The notes under the pieces were generated by a model. The model was not told where the DNA came from. It was given only the letters and a program-made list of their open reading frames with translations, and made no database searches. A DNA stretch of 64,000 bases from Brevundimonas subvibrioides (GTDB taxonomy: Bacteria; Pseudomonadota; Alphaproteobacteria; Caulobacterales; Caulobacteraceae), in the NCBI RefSeq assembly GCF_002280785.1, contig NZ_NCEQ01000001.1, forward strand, positions 124,001-188,000, in the 5' to 3' direction. Shown piece after piece: positions 32,396-40,327 of the stretch (positions within the stretch are counted from its first letter, which is position 1; the number at the start of each line of letters is the position of its first letter). A program made the translations under genes and the position numbers.

Positions 32396-32919
32396 CCGGA
32401 CCCGTCCTCACCACGCCGCGCCTGACCCTGACACCCGTCGTCCTGACGGATTTCGACGACCTGGCCGAGCTTTGGCGCGACGCGCGGTTCACCCTTCCCA
32501 TCGCAGGGCGGGGACCGATGACCCGCGAGGAGGTCTGGTTCCGGCTGCTGCGCGATCTGGGCCACTGGCAGGCGCTGGGCATGGGCAACTGGGCCATTCG
32601 CATGACCGACACCGCCCACTATGTCGGCAGTGTCGGGGTGCTGGACTACCGGCGCGAGACCCATCCGCCAATGGACGCGCCGGAACTGGGCTGGGGCGTC
32701 GGGGTCCGCTTCCAGGGACAGGGGCTGGCGCGAGAGGCTCTGGAGGCGGCGCTGCACTGGTGCGATCATTCGCGCAAACTGCCCCGGACCGTCTGCATGA
32801 TCGATCCGCCGAATGCGCCGTCGCTGAAGCTGGCCGGCCGCACGGGCTTCACCGCCTATGCGGAGGGGACCTATCAGGACAAGCCCGTGATCTTCCTGGA
32901 ACGGCCGGCGGCTCGATGA
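32392..32919 (+). CDS. GNAT family N-acetyltransferase, RimJ/RimL type
   Basis: 175 residues. Opens with the RimJ/RimL pattern LTTPRLTLTPVVLTDFDDLA, then AIRMTDTAHYVGSVGVLDYR, ELGWGVGVRFQGQGLAREAL (acetyl-CoA loop) and NAPSLKLAGRTGFTAYAEG. It probably transfers acetyl groups to a protein N-terminus or a small amine; the substrate is unknown. GTG 32392 overlaps the radC stop (GTGA), implying coupled translation. Confidence 0.88.
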   Translation: MTGPVLTTPRLTLTPVVLTDFDDLAELWRDARFTLPIAGRGPMTREEVWFRLLRDLGHWQALGMGNWAIRMTDTAHYVGSVGVLDYRRETHPPMDAPELGWGVGVRFQGQGLAREALEAALHWCDHSRKLPRTVCMIDPPNAPSLKLAGRTGFTAYAEGTYQDKPVIFLERPAAR

Positions 32920-32997
32920 TTTCATCCTCCCGCGAACGGAGGGAGGTCGCTGTCGCCGCTAGCCTGCCATTAAGGTTTACGAGCCATTCTCCCCGCC

Positions 32998-33240
32998 ATG
33001 CCGATGCCCGTCGAAACTCTCCATGCCTATCTGATCGAGGCGTTTCCCGACGCCGAGATCGTGATCGACGACCTCGCGGGGGACGGCGACCACTACAAGG
33101 CGCGCATAGTCTCGACCGCCTTCGCCGGCCTGCCGCGCGTGAAACAACACCAGCTCGTCTATGCCGCGCTCAAGGGCCATATGGGCGGCGAACTGCACGC
33201 CCTCGCGCTCGAAACCTCCGCCCCTTCCACGACAGGCTGA
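32998..33240 (+). CDS. BolA family protein
   Basis: 80 residues, the usual BolA/IbaG length. Shows VIDDLAGDGDHYKARIVST and the conserved VKQHQLVYAALKGHMGGELH-type helix with its invariant His, which in the family coordinates a [2Fe-2S] cluster together with a monothiol glutaredoxin. Such a glutaredoxin gene (34247) lies one gene downstream, supporting an Fe-S trafficking role. No obvious terminator separates them. Confidence 0.92.
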   Translation: MPMPVETLHAYLIEAFPDAEIVIDDLAGDGDHYKARIVSTAFAGLPRVKQHQLVYAALKGHMGGELHALALETSAPSTTG

Positions 33241-33246
33241 TCCGCC

Positions 33247-34155
33247 ATGCGCTATCGCCCCTTCGGCGCATCGGGCGCCGCCATCTCGACCCTGACGCTC
33301 AGCCTCGGCGTCGACAGCCTGTCGCGCGGCGTGAATGCCGCCAACGAGCTGATCTTTTCGGCCCTTGAGGCGGGCATCAACTCCTACCGGCTGGAAACGG
33401 CCGATCCGGTCCTCGCCGAGGTCGTCGGACAGGCCCTGGCCAGTGTCGATCGCAAGCTGCTGAACGTCAGCCTGGAACTCGGCGCCGGCGACGGCCGCCG
33501 GGGTTCGGCACGCGACTTCTCCGCCGAGGGCATGACCGGCGCCATCGACCGCTGCCTGCATGTCTCCGGCCTCGGCTGGATCGACGTCGCCCTACTGGAG
33601 GAACCCGGCGAGGACGAGCTGCCGCAGAGCTCGCTGAACGCCCTGAAGGCTCTGCGCGCCACCGAGCGGGTTCGCTACCTGGGCGTTTCGGGTTCCGGCG
33701 AGGTGATGGACGCCTATGTCTCGACCGGCGCCTTCGACGTGCTGGGCACCCCCTTCCACGTCAACGTCGACTGGAAGATCCGCTCCCGCCTCCGCGCCGC
33801 GCGCGAACAGGACATGGCCATCCTGGCCTATGACTATTTCCCCGCCGAACTCGACACCGAGAAGAAGGCCGCGACCGTGCATCAGCCCAAGAAAGGCCTG
33901 TTCGGCTTTGGCGGCGGCTCGAAGACGAAGGATGACCCGCTGGCCCATGCCGGCACCTTCGCCTTCCTGCATCGCACGCCGCACTGGACCGCAGAGGCCA
34001 TTTGCCTCGCCCACGCCATGACCGACCCGGCGATCTCCAGCGTCCTGATCACCGCCCGGGATGCCGAACGCCTGAACGCCCTCGCCGCTGTGCCCGAGCG
34101 CGACATGCCACCTGGCCTTTCGGCCCAGATCGAGATGGCCAGGGTCGCCGCCTGA
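33247..34155 (+). CDS. Degenerate aldo/keto reductase-fold protein
   Basis: 302 residues with overall AKR likeness: MRYRPFGASGAAISTLTLSL at the start, GWIDVALLEEPG in mid-protein, VRYLGVSGSGEVMDAY, and a C-terminal AMTDPAISSVLITARDAERL. The catalytic tetrad looks lost: the usual DTAxxYG is LETADPV, the lysine strand reads LLNVSLELG, and the His of LLLHxPD is Glu (ALLEEPG). A poorly conserved loop GLFGFGGGSKTKDD replaces part of the barrel. It is probably non-enzymatic. It lies 6 bases after bolA and 90 bases before grxD, so a role with Fe-S proteins is possible but unproven. Confidence 0.75.
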   Translation: MRYRPFGASGAAISTLTLSLGVDSLSRGVNAANELIFSALEAGINSYRLETADPVLAEVVGQALASVDRKLLNVSLELGAGDGRRGSARDFSAEGMTGAIDRCLHVSGLGWIDVALLEEPGEDELPQSSLNALKALRATERVRYLGVSGSGEVMDAYVSTGAFDVLGTPFHVNVDWKIRSRLRAAREQDMAILAYDYFPAELDTEKKAATVHQPKKGLFGFGGGSKTKDDPLAHAGTFAFLHRTPHWTAEAICLAHAMTDPAISSVLITARDAERLNALAAVPERDMPPGLSAQIEMARVAA

Positions 34156-34246
34156 TCTCCGTCTGGACACGCAGGCTTGTGCTCGCGTCCCTTGACCGGC
34201 GCCCCCGCCATCCCTAGCTGACGCCTTCAACGAAAGGCCTCTCCCT

Positions 34247-34606
34247 GTGTCCGAACAAGCCCTCGATACCGCCGCCGATCCGGCCCACGCCTTCATCGCC
34301 CGGACCGTGGCCCAGAACGACGTCGTCCTGTTCATGAAGGGTACGCCAGACAGCCCGCGTTGCGGCTTCTCCTCGCTGGCCGTCCAGATCCTTGACCATG
34401 TCGGCGCGCCTTTCGTCGGCGTCGATGTGCTTCAGGACGACGGCCTGCGCGACGGCATCAAGGCCTTCACCGACTGGCCGACCATTCCCCAGCTCTATGT
34501 GAAGGGCGAATTCGTCGGCGGTTCGGACATCGTGCGCGAGATGTTCCAGGCCGGCGAACTGACCGCCCTGATGGTCGAAAAGGGTGTTCCTCTCGGCGAG
34601 GCGTAA
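34247..34606 (+). CDS. grxD: Monothiol glutaredoxin (Grx4/Grx5 type)
   Basis: 119 residues. The active site is CGFS in the context KGTPDSPRCGFSSLAVQIL, with DWPTIPQLYVKGEFVGGSDI binding glutathione. Monothiol glutaredoxins of this class carry and pass on glutathione-ligated [2Fe-2S] clusters, alone or with BolA. Start is GTG 34247. It sits 3 bases before the next gene. Confidence 0.95.
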   Translation: MSEQALDTAADPAHAFIARTVAQNDVVLFMKGTPDSPRCGFSSLAVQILDHVGAPFVGVDVLQDDGLRDGIKAFTDWPTIPQLYVKGEFVGGSDIVREMFQAGELTALMVEKGVPLGEA

Positions 34607-34609
34607 GCC

Positions 34610-35035
34610 TTGGCCCGCCCGAGCCTGACGCCGCGCGAGGATCGCGAGGTCTTCGAGGTCTCGCTGGAGATCCGTCCCGAGCACATCGACGACAACGGCC
34701 ACGTCAACAACGTCGTCTACGTCGGCTGGCTGCAGGAAGCGGGCACGGCCCACTGGAACGCCCGCTTCGACGAGGCGACGCGGGCGAAATGGTCCTGGGT
34801 CGCCCTGAGGCACGAGATCGACTATCTGCGCGCCCTCCTGCCTGACGCCACGGCCGTGGCCCGCACCTGGGTCGGCGATCCGCAAGGTCCGCGCTTCGCC
34901 CGCTATGTCCGCATCGAGGACGGCGAGGGCCGACTGTGCGCCCAGGGCGTCTCGGAATGGTGTCTGGTCGACGCCGTCACCATGCGGCCGACGCGCATCC
35001 CGGCCGACATGCTGCCGACCTTCGAGCGGCGCTAA
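34610..35035 (+). CDS. Acyl-CoA thioesterase, 4HBT hotdog fold
   Basis: 141 residues. The hotdog thioesterase motif is DDNGHVNNVVYVGWLQEAGT, with the catalytic Asp/Asn-type helix, followed by WVALRHEIDYLRALLPDATA and QGVSEWCLVDAVTMRPTRIP. It most resembles YbgC/FadM-type acyl-CoA thioesterases. Start TTG 34610, three bases after grxD, suggests the same transcript. The substrate chain length is not readable. Confidence 0.85.
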   Translation: MARPSLTPREDREVFEVSLEIRPEHIDDNGHVNNVVYVGWLQEAGTAHWNARFDEATRAKWSWVALRHEIDYLRALLPDATAVARTWVGDPQGPRFARYVRIEDGEGRLCAQGVSEWCLVDAVTMRPTRIPADMLPTFERR

Positions 35036-35099
35036 CGCATTCACGGGATCCGCGTTCCTGACTTTCTGAGATTCTTGCGTCGAATCCGGGTCATGCGTG

Positions 35100-35121
35100 C
35101 TAAGTCGGATTGTCGACTTAG
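35100..35121. promoter_or_regulatory. 22-base palindrome upstream of the kinase gene
   Basis: CTAAGTCG-gattgt-CGACTTAG is a perfect 8-base inverted repeat in the 172-base gap before the histidine kinase gene, about 90 bases before its ATG. No T-tract follows, so a dimeric-regulator operator is more likely than a terminator. The gap also spans the end of the thioesterase transcript. Confidence 0.4.
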
Positions 35122-35207
35122 GCGATATGGTCTGAGCCCCTTCCTCGACAATCCGGCCGGGTATGGCTTTCGCACCGCGAGCCTCCGGATCACCTGGAGG
35201 GTCAGCC

Positions 35208-36278
35208 ATGGCTGCCCACCCGCCCCTGCATCGCGACGGTCCGCTCAGCCTCGCGCTTGCCGTCGTGGGCTCCTCGACCGCGCCGCTACTGATGCTGGAC
35301 CAATCGCTGAAGGTCATCGCCGCCAGCGCCTCCTTCTGTCGCGTGTTCGACATTGATCCGAACCGGGTCGTCGACCGGTTCCTGGGCGACATCGGTACGG
35401 GCGAGTGGAACAGGCCCCAGCTTCGCGTGCTGCTGGACGCGACGGCCGGAGGCGACGCCGACATCGACGCCTATGAGATGGACCTGAAGGGTTCGCGCCA
35501 GGGCGTGCGCAAGCTGGTCATCAACGCCCAGCGGCTGGCGCTTGCAGACGATCAGCCAGTCAGGCTGCTGCTGACCGTCGAGGACGTCACCGCCGCGCGC
35601 GAGAGCGAAAAACAGAAGGACGACCTGCTGCGCGAGAAGGCCATCCTGCTGCAGGAGCTGCAGCACCGGGTCGCCAACAGCCTGCAGATCATCGCCAGCG
35701 TCATTCTGCAAAGCGCCAGGAAGACCACCTCGGACGAAACGCGAGTCCACCTGACGGACGCCCACTGCCGCCTCCTGTCGGTCGCCGCCCTGCAACAGCA
35801 GCTGTCGACCTCCCGTCTCGGCAAGGTCGAACTGGCCCCGCATTTGACCCAGCTGTGCCAGAGCATCGCCGCGTCGATGATCCATGACCCCACGCGCCTG
35901 ACACTGCGAGTGGAGGCCGACGACAGCTCCACCAGCGCCGACGTCTCCGTCAGCCTGGGTCTGATCGTCACCGAACTGGTGATCAACGCCCTGAAGCACG
36001 CCTTCCCGGGCGGCCGATCCGGCACGATCGTGGTGGGATACTCAAGCCACGGCCCCAACTGGACCCTCACGGTCCGCGACGACGGCGTCGGTCTGCCGAA
36101 GGACGCGGCGAGCGCAAAGCCCGGCCTGGGCACCAGCATCGTCGAGGCCCTGGCGAAGCAGCTCCAGGCCCGTATCCAGGTGGAAAGCCGGGACCACGGC
36201 GTCGTCATTTCGGTGATTCACAGCCAGCTCGCGGCCGTCGAGAACCCCTCGCTGGCGGCCAGCAGCGGCGCCGCCTAG
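35208..36278 (+). CDS. Sensor histidine kinase, PAS + HisKA_2 type
   Basis: 356 residues from ATG 35208 (GGAGGG six bases upstream). No transmembrane segment, so cytoplasmic. A PAS-like sensor domain lies at about residues 20-130 (LLMLDQSLKVIAASASFCRV to LLTVEDVTAA). A short coiled segment leads to the HisKA_2 phosphoacceptor LLQELQHRVANSLQIIASVI, with His near residue 155. The ATPase core has an N-box (LIVTELVINALKHAF), G1 (VRDDGVGLP) and G2 (PGLGTSIVEAL). No response regulator is adjacent, making it an orphan kinase; relatives feed general stress or light responses. Confidence 0.9.
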   Translation: MAAHPPLHRDGPLSLALAVVGSSTAPLLMLDQSLKVIAASASFCRVFDIDPNRVVDRFLGDIGTGEWNRPQLRVLLDATAGGDADIDAYEMDLKGSRQGVRKLVINAQRLALADDQPVRLLLTVEDVTAARESEKQKDDLLREKAILLQELQHRVANSLQIIASVILQSARKTTSDETRVHLTDAHCRLLSVAALQQQLSTSRLGKVELAPHLTQLCQSIAASMIHDPTRLTLRVEADDSSTSADVSVSLGLIVTELVINALKHAFPGGRSGTIVVGYSSHGPNWTLTVRDDGVGLPKDAASAKPGLGTSIVEALAKQLQARIQVESRDHGVVISVIHSQLAAVENPSLAASSGAA

Positions 36279-36667
36279 GTCGTCGGAATCGTCGAAGGCA
36301 GCTGGTAGGGGTTGTTGACCGAGACGCGCGAGCCGGGGGTCAGTCCCAGTTCCTCGAACGACCAGATGACCTCGACGCCGTCGGCCATCGGGGTCTTGCA
36401 GTCATCCTGTTCGATCCGGCGCAGGGTGATGGTCGAGCCGGCGCCCATGTGGTCCACGACCGGCCGCAGGTCGGATTTGTCGGTGCAGCCGTTCGAGCTG
36501 ACCCAGAACACGGCCAGGTCGCGGGTGATGGCGGCGGCATGGATCGGTTCCAGCTGACCGGGCATGGCGACCGTGCGCGTCGGAGCATCCTGACGGAACA
36601 TCGCGCAACCGCTCAGCGCCAGCATCACCGCCAGGCCGCCCGCCACGATGACGATCGTTCTCTTCAT
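36275..36667 (-). CDS. Hypothetical lipoprotein
   Basis: 130 residues with a clear lipoprotein signal (MKRTIVIVAGGLAVMLALSG, then C). The mature domain has two cysteines (NGCTDKSDLRP and QDDCKTPMADG) that could form a disulfide. No recognised family. The 3' end overlaps the convergent kinase gene by 4 bases. Confidence 0.75.
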   Translation of the reverse strand: MKRTIVIVAGGLAVMLALSGCAMFRQDAPTRTVAMPGQLEPIHAAAITRDLAVFWVSSNGCTDKSDLRPVVDHMGAGSTITLRRIEQDDCKTPMADGVEVIWSFEELGLTPGSRVSVNNPYQLPSTIPTT

Positions 36668-36731
36668 GCCCTTGGTCCCGGATCCGTCCGGAGAGTATCG
36701 CTCAAATCGCGATTCCGCGCACGTTCAAATA

Positions 36732-37313
36732 TCAGGAGTCGGATCGGCGGGGACAGCTGACCTCGACATCCCGACCCAGGCTGGCCTGAAGCCTTGGCCG
36801 ATTGCGCGCCGACGAGGTCGACAGGACCAGAAACAAGGCCTGACCGTTCAGGGTCAGGCAGTGCAACTCCTGTCGGAACGATCCGATGGAATCGAGCGAA
36901 TAGGGCCCCGTATCGGCGGCAGTGGTGCGAACCGCACCCAGATCGTCCAGGGCGCTCAACACCGCCTCGCGGAGTTGCTCCGGCTCGCCGGCGGTCGAGG
37001 TGACGGTGCAGGCGCCGTTGGCCTCTTCCTTCAGGTGGACCTGAACCGAGACCGTGTAGCGCCCGTCCTCATCGACACCTCGGCGGGAGGCTGCGGTCTG
37101 GAAGAACTCGATTGCCGGCCTCCCCGTCATCACGGCGGGCACGCACCCTGAGTCCACCGCATAGGCGGCCGCGGCCCGAGGCGAGAAATGGATGCCCGGC
37201 GACGGTCTTGTCATCGAATAGGTCTGCGCCTGCGCGTTCATCACCTGAGCCAGAGGATCCGACGTCGCCTCCTGGCCGAGCGCGAGAGGGATCAGGAGCG
37301 TGAGCAGGGGCAT
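36732..37313 (-). CDS. Hypothetical exported protein
   Basis: About 193 residues from ATG 37313. A short hydrophobic N-terminus (MPLLTLLIPLALGQ) looks like a signal peptide. Three or four cysteines (SGCVPAVM, NGACTVTST, ELHCLTLNG, VSCPRR) suggest disulfides in the periplasm. The frame is open upstream to 37415, but that passes through the rpsD terminator, so the longer start is rejected. No family recognised. Confidence 0.65.
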   Translation of the reverse strand: MPLLTLLIPLALGQEATSDPLAQVMNAQAQTYSMTRPSPGIHFSPRAAAAYAVDSGCVPAVMTGRPAIEFFQTAASRRGVDEDGRYTVSVQVHLKEEANGACTVTSTAGEPEQLREAVLSALDDLGAVRTTAADTGPYSLDSIGSFRQELHCLTLNGQALFLVLSTSSARNRPRLQASLGRDVEVSCPRRSDS

Positions 37314-37368
37314 GGACGCACCGGGCACTATGTAACACGGGTCCAGTCTTACACGTCCAGCGCGAACG

Positions 37369-37397
37369 AAAAAGGCCCCGGATTGCTCCGGGGCCTT
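37369..37397 (-). terminator. Rho-independent terminator of rpsD
   Basis: On the minus strand AAGGCCCCGGA-gcaa-TCCGGGGCCTT TTTC forms an 11-base-pair stem with a U-run, about 70 bases after the rpsD stop. Standard intrinsic terminator. Confidence 0.9.
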
Positions 37398-37464
37398 CAA
37401 AGTCTTCTGGCTCAAGCAGCGCGAACGCGCGGTAGCCCAAAAAGAATGCGCGGAAGGCGAAGCC

Positions 37465-38082
37465 TTACGAGCTGTAGTATTCGACGACCAGGTTCGGCTC
37501 CATCTTCACCGCGAACGGCACGTCGGCCAGTTCGGGGAAGCGGACGAAGCGGACCGAGAAACCACGGTCGCCCAGTTCCAGATAGTCGGGGATGTCGCGC
37601 TCGCCGGACTGCTGGGCTTCGAGCACCAGCGCCATGTTGCGGGACTTTTCCTTGACCTCGACGACGTCGCCGACGCGCAGGCGATACGAGGCGATGTTCA
37701 CCTTCTTGCCGTTGACGGTGACGTGGCCGTGGTTGACGAACTGACGGGCGGCCCAGGGGGTCGGCACGAATTTGGCGCGATAGACCGTGGCGTCCAGACG
37801 GGCTTCCAGCAGGCCGATCAGGATTTCCGAGGTGTTGCCCTTACGGCGAGCGGCCTCGTCATAGGTCTTGCGGAACTGTTTTTCCGTCAGGTTGGCGTAG
37901 TAGCCCTTGAGCTTCTGCTTGGCCTTCAGCTGCAGGCCAAAGTCGGAGACCTTGGACTTGCGGCGCTGGCCGTGCTGGCCGGGGCCGTAGGAACGCTTGT
38001 TGACCGGCGACTTGGCGCGTCCCCACAGGTTCTCACCCATGGCCCGATCGATTTTATACTTGGCGCTATGGCGCTTCGACAT
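37465..38082 (-). CDS. rpsD: 30S ribosomal protein S4
   Basis: 205 residues. Primary 16S-rRNA-binding protein that nucleates the 30S body. N-terminal [19 protein letters not shown], central [20 protein letters not shown] and the S4 RNA-binding domain ([37 protein letters not shown]) are typical. Monocistronic, as expected in alphaproteobacteria. Upstream, a small hairpin CCCTCC-gcgaat-GGAGGG (38113-38130) lies in the leader. Confidence 0.97.
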   Translation of the reverse strand: MSKRHSAKYKIDRAMGENLWGRAKSPVNKRSYGPGQHGQRRKSKVSDFGLQLKAKQKLKGYYANLTEKQFRKTYDEAARRKGNTSEILIGLLEARLDATVYRAKFVPTPWAARQFVNHGHVTVNGKKVNIASYRLRVGDVVEVKEKSRNMALVLEAQQSGERDIPDYLELGDRGFSVRFVRFPELADVPFAVKMEPNLVVEYYSS

Positions 38083-38112
38083 TGTGTTCTCTTTTAAATG
38101 ATGCGGCCCGGC

Positions 38113-38130
38113 CCCTCCGCGAATGGAGGG
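38113..38130 (-). promoter_or_regulatory. Small hairpin in the rpsD leader
   Basis: CCCTCC-GCGAAT-GGAGGG, a 6-base-pair stem about 30 bases upstream of the rpsD ATG. S4 autoregulates its own mRNA in other bacteria through leader structures; whether this hairpin does so is unknown. An upstream TTGACT (near 38160, minus strand) may be the -35. Confidence 0.3.
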
Positions 38131-38232
38131 ACGATCTCAACGGCGGTCCACGCATCGTCCGTAGTCAATTCGCGCGCCGGACCAGGGTCAGGCGCGTGAA
38201 GGGGCGGCTTATGCGTTCCCCGCCCTGTGGAG

Positions 38233-39159
38233 TCAAGGCTGGGCCGGCGTTTCCGGAACCCAGATGAAGCCGTCCGCCCGGCGCTGGAACTTGCCCAGGC
38301 CCGGGTAGGGGAAGTGGACGCCATAGACGCGCAGGGACTGCGTCGCCCCCCGCCCCAGCACCGCCAGCCGCGTCGCGATGGCGGCGTCGGAATCGAAGTC
38401 CCACTGGTTCACATACTCGGGCCGCTCGACCGAGATGATCGAACTGTGCAGGGCGTCGCCCAGATACAGCAGCCGGTCCTGGCCGGAGACGATCTCATAG
38501 CCGGTATGGCCGGCTGTGTGGCCCTGCAGGGCGACGGCGGTGATCGAGGGCGTCACCTGGGCGCCGGGCTCGAAGGCCTCGACCCTGGGCGTGATGATCG
38601 GGATCAGGGCGGCCAGTTGGGCGTCGGCCTGCAGCGCGGTCCATTCGGCGGCGCTCATCCGGATCGTGGCGTTCGGGAACGCGAGGACGCCGTTGGATAC
38701 CAGGCCGCCGACGTGGTCGCCATGGCCGTGCGAAATCAGGATGTCGGTCACCTGGGCCGGCTGGACCCCGGCCGCCGCCAGCGAGGCCGGCAGCTTGTTG
38801 GCCGTGCCCATCCCGCCGCCCGCGCCGGTATCGATCAGCACGACCTTGTCGTCGCCCCGGATCAGCAGCGGCTGGATCGACAGATGGATCTTCACATCGC
38901 CCGTCGGACGCAACGCTTCAGCGACACCGGCCGTGTCGCTCCAGGGGCTGGAGCCGGCCGCGTTGTCCAGCGTCAGGTCGCCGTCCTTCAGCGCGACCGC
39001 CTGCAGCGTGCCGATGGTGAAGGGATGCACATCGACGCTGGACGCCGACTGCACCGCCGGAGCAGCGGGCGCATCGGCCTTCTCGGCGGGCTTCTGGCAC
39101 CCGGCGACGATCAGGCCCGACAGGATCAGGGCGGCGGCGAGCTTGAACTGGGCGGTCAT
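38233..39159 (-). CDS. MBL-fold metallohydrolase lipoprotein
   Basis: 308 residues. The lipoprotein signal ends LIVAGC, followed by an Ala/Pro-rich linker. The metallo-beta-lactamase fold has the Zn motif ISHGHGDHVGGLV, a further His in LQGHTAGHTGYEI, and LLYLGDALHSSI (Asp). It resembles exported MBL hydrolases such as quorum-quenching lactonases or beta-lactamase-like enzymes, but the substrate is not predictable. Confidence 0.85.
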   Translation of the reverse strand: MTAQFKLAAALILSGLIVAGCQKPAEKADAPAAPAVQSASSVDVHPFTIGTLQAVALKDGDLTLDNAAGSSPWSDTAGVAEALRPTGDVKIHLSIQPLLIRGDDKVVLIDTGAGGGMGTANKLPASLAAAGVQPAQVTDILISHGHGDHVGGLVSNGVLAFPNATIRMSAAEWTALQADAQLAALIPIITPRVEAFEPGAQVTPSITAVALQGHTAGHTGYEIVSGQDRLLYLGDALHSSIISVERPEYVNQWDFDSDAAIATRLAVLGRGATQSLRVYGVHFPYPGLGKFQRRADGFIWVPETPAQP

Positions 39160-39220
39160 GATGTCCTCGGGGCGAGCGAACGGCTCAGCTCAGATAGGGC
39201 GGCGCGCGCAGGGCGCCAGA

Positions 39221-39252
39221 CGGCGAACCGTGAAGCTTTTTCACGGTTCGCC
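39221..39252. terminator. 14-base-pair hairpin between sodB and the MBL gene
   Basis: CGGCGAACCGTGAA-gctt-TTCACGGTTCGCCG is a perfect 14-base inverted repeat, about 20 bases past the sodB stop. It lacks a long U-tract but is a likely 3' end or processing structure for sodB. Confidence 0.6.
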
Positions 39253-39273
39253 GCCTGTTGCAGAACTGCCAGA

Positions 39274-39888
39274 TCAGGCCGTGGCGGCCGCGAACAGGGC
39301 GTTGGCCTTGTTCCAGTTCACCACGGTCCAGAAGGCCTTGAGGTATTCCGGACGACGGTTCTGGTATTTCAGATAGTAGGCGTGTTCCCAGACGTCGGCG
39401 CCAAGGACGACGGCGCCCTTCTGTTCGGCGACGTCCATCAGGGGGTTGTCCTGGTTCGGCGTGGACGTGACCTTCAGCTTGCCGTCCTGGACGATCAGCC
39501 AGGCCCAGCCCGAGCCGAACTGGCCGGCGCCGGCGGCGTTGAAGTCATCCTTGAACTTGTCGAGCCCGCCCAGGTCGCGGTCGATCGCGGCGGCCAGCTC
39601 GGCCGAGGGTTCGCCGCCCTGACCGACGGGGGCCAGCAGTTCCCAGAACAGGGCGTGGTTCCAGTGACCGCCGCCGTTGTTGCGCACGGCCTTGGGCGCG
39701 GTCGAGATCGAGGCGAACAGCTCTTCCAGAGACTTGCCTTGAAGGGCGGCGTCGGCGTCGACGGCCTTGTTCAGATTGTCGACATAGGCCTGGTGGTGCT
39801 TGTCGTGGTGGAAGGTCATCGTCTCGGAGTCGATGGCGGGCTCCAGGGCGTCATAGGCGTAGGACAGCGGCGGCAGGGTGAAGGCCAT
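39274..39888 (-). CDS. sodB: Superoxide dismutase, Fe type
   Basis: 204 residues. Metal ligands are visible: His in [17 protein letters not shown], His in [16 protein letters not shown], and Asp/His in [19 protein letters not shown]. The [10 protein letters not shown] and [14 protein letters not shown] context fits Fe-SOD. Cytoplasmic defence against superoxide. ATG 39888 has GGAG upstream; the frame extends further but without a better start. Confidence 0.95.
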   Translation of the reverse strand: MAFTLPPLSYAYDALEPAIDSETMTFHHDKHHQAYVDNLNKAVDADAALQGKSLEELFASISTAPKAVRNNGGGHWNHALFWELLAPVGQGGEPSAELAAAIDRDLGGLDKFKDDFNAAGAGQFGSGWAWLIVQDGKLKVTSTPNQDNPLMDVAEQKGAVVLGADVWEHAYYLKYQNRRPEYLKAFWTVVNWNKANALFAAATA

Positions 39889-40011
39889 GGGGAGGCTCCT
39901 TGTGGTCGATGAAGGCGTAACGCGCATGTAGGGCTCCCGGCGCAGGAGCCAAAGGCGTCAGCCGCGACATTTCGCAACAATTCGGTCGCGCCGGCCCCCC
40001 GGGCGCTCGGG

Positions 40012-40257
40012 TCAGGCCTGACCCGTGTCGCCGGGCAGGTTGGCCTTCAGGCAGTCCCGCACCGCCCGCTTCAGGCTGCCCGGCGCGTTGAGGAAATCGA
40101 CCCCGTCGGCCTCCAGCACCACCTTCACCGCCGCATCGAGCCCCGACGGCAGGGCGGCGATCACCTTCTTCTGACCCTTGTCGTGCAGGCAGTGGCCCAG
40201 TTCGTTGCACAGGGCGGCGAACAGGTCGTCGTGGGCGGTCTCGGATGTCTGGGTCAT
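40012..40257 (-). CDS. Small conserved-looking hypothetical protein (81 aa)
   Basis: 81 residues, no signal peptide or membrane segment. Mostly helical by composition, with three Cys (ALCNELGHCLHDKGQ and VRDCLKANL). It lies upstream of sodB on the same strand, 123 bases away. No family recognised. Confidence 0.6.
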   Translation of the reverse strand: MTQTSETAHDDLFAALCNELGHCLHDKGQKKVIAALPSGLDAAVKVVLEADGVDFLNAPGSLKRAVRDCLKANLPGDTGQA

Positions 40258-40327
40258 GGGCTCATCCTAGCACGATCGGGGGCAGACGGGGCGTCAGCAT
40301 CCATCAGTAAGTCATGCAGGCCTTCGG

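Noticed and set aside
37314..37415. N-terminal extension of the exported hypothetical protein upstream of 37313
   Set aside because: It crosses the rpsD terminator, and ATG 37313 begins a plausible signal peptide.
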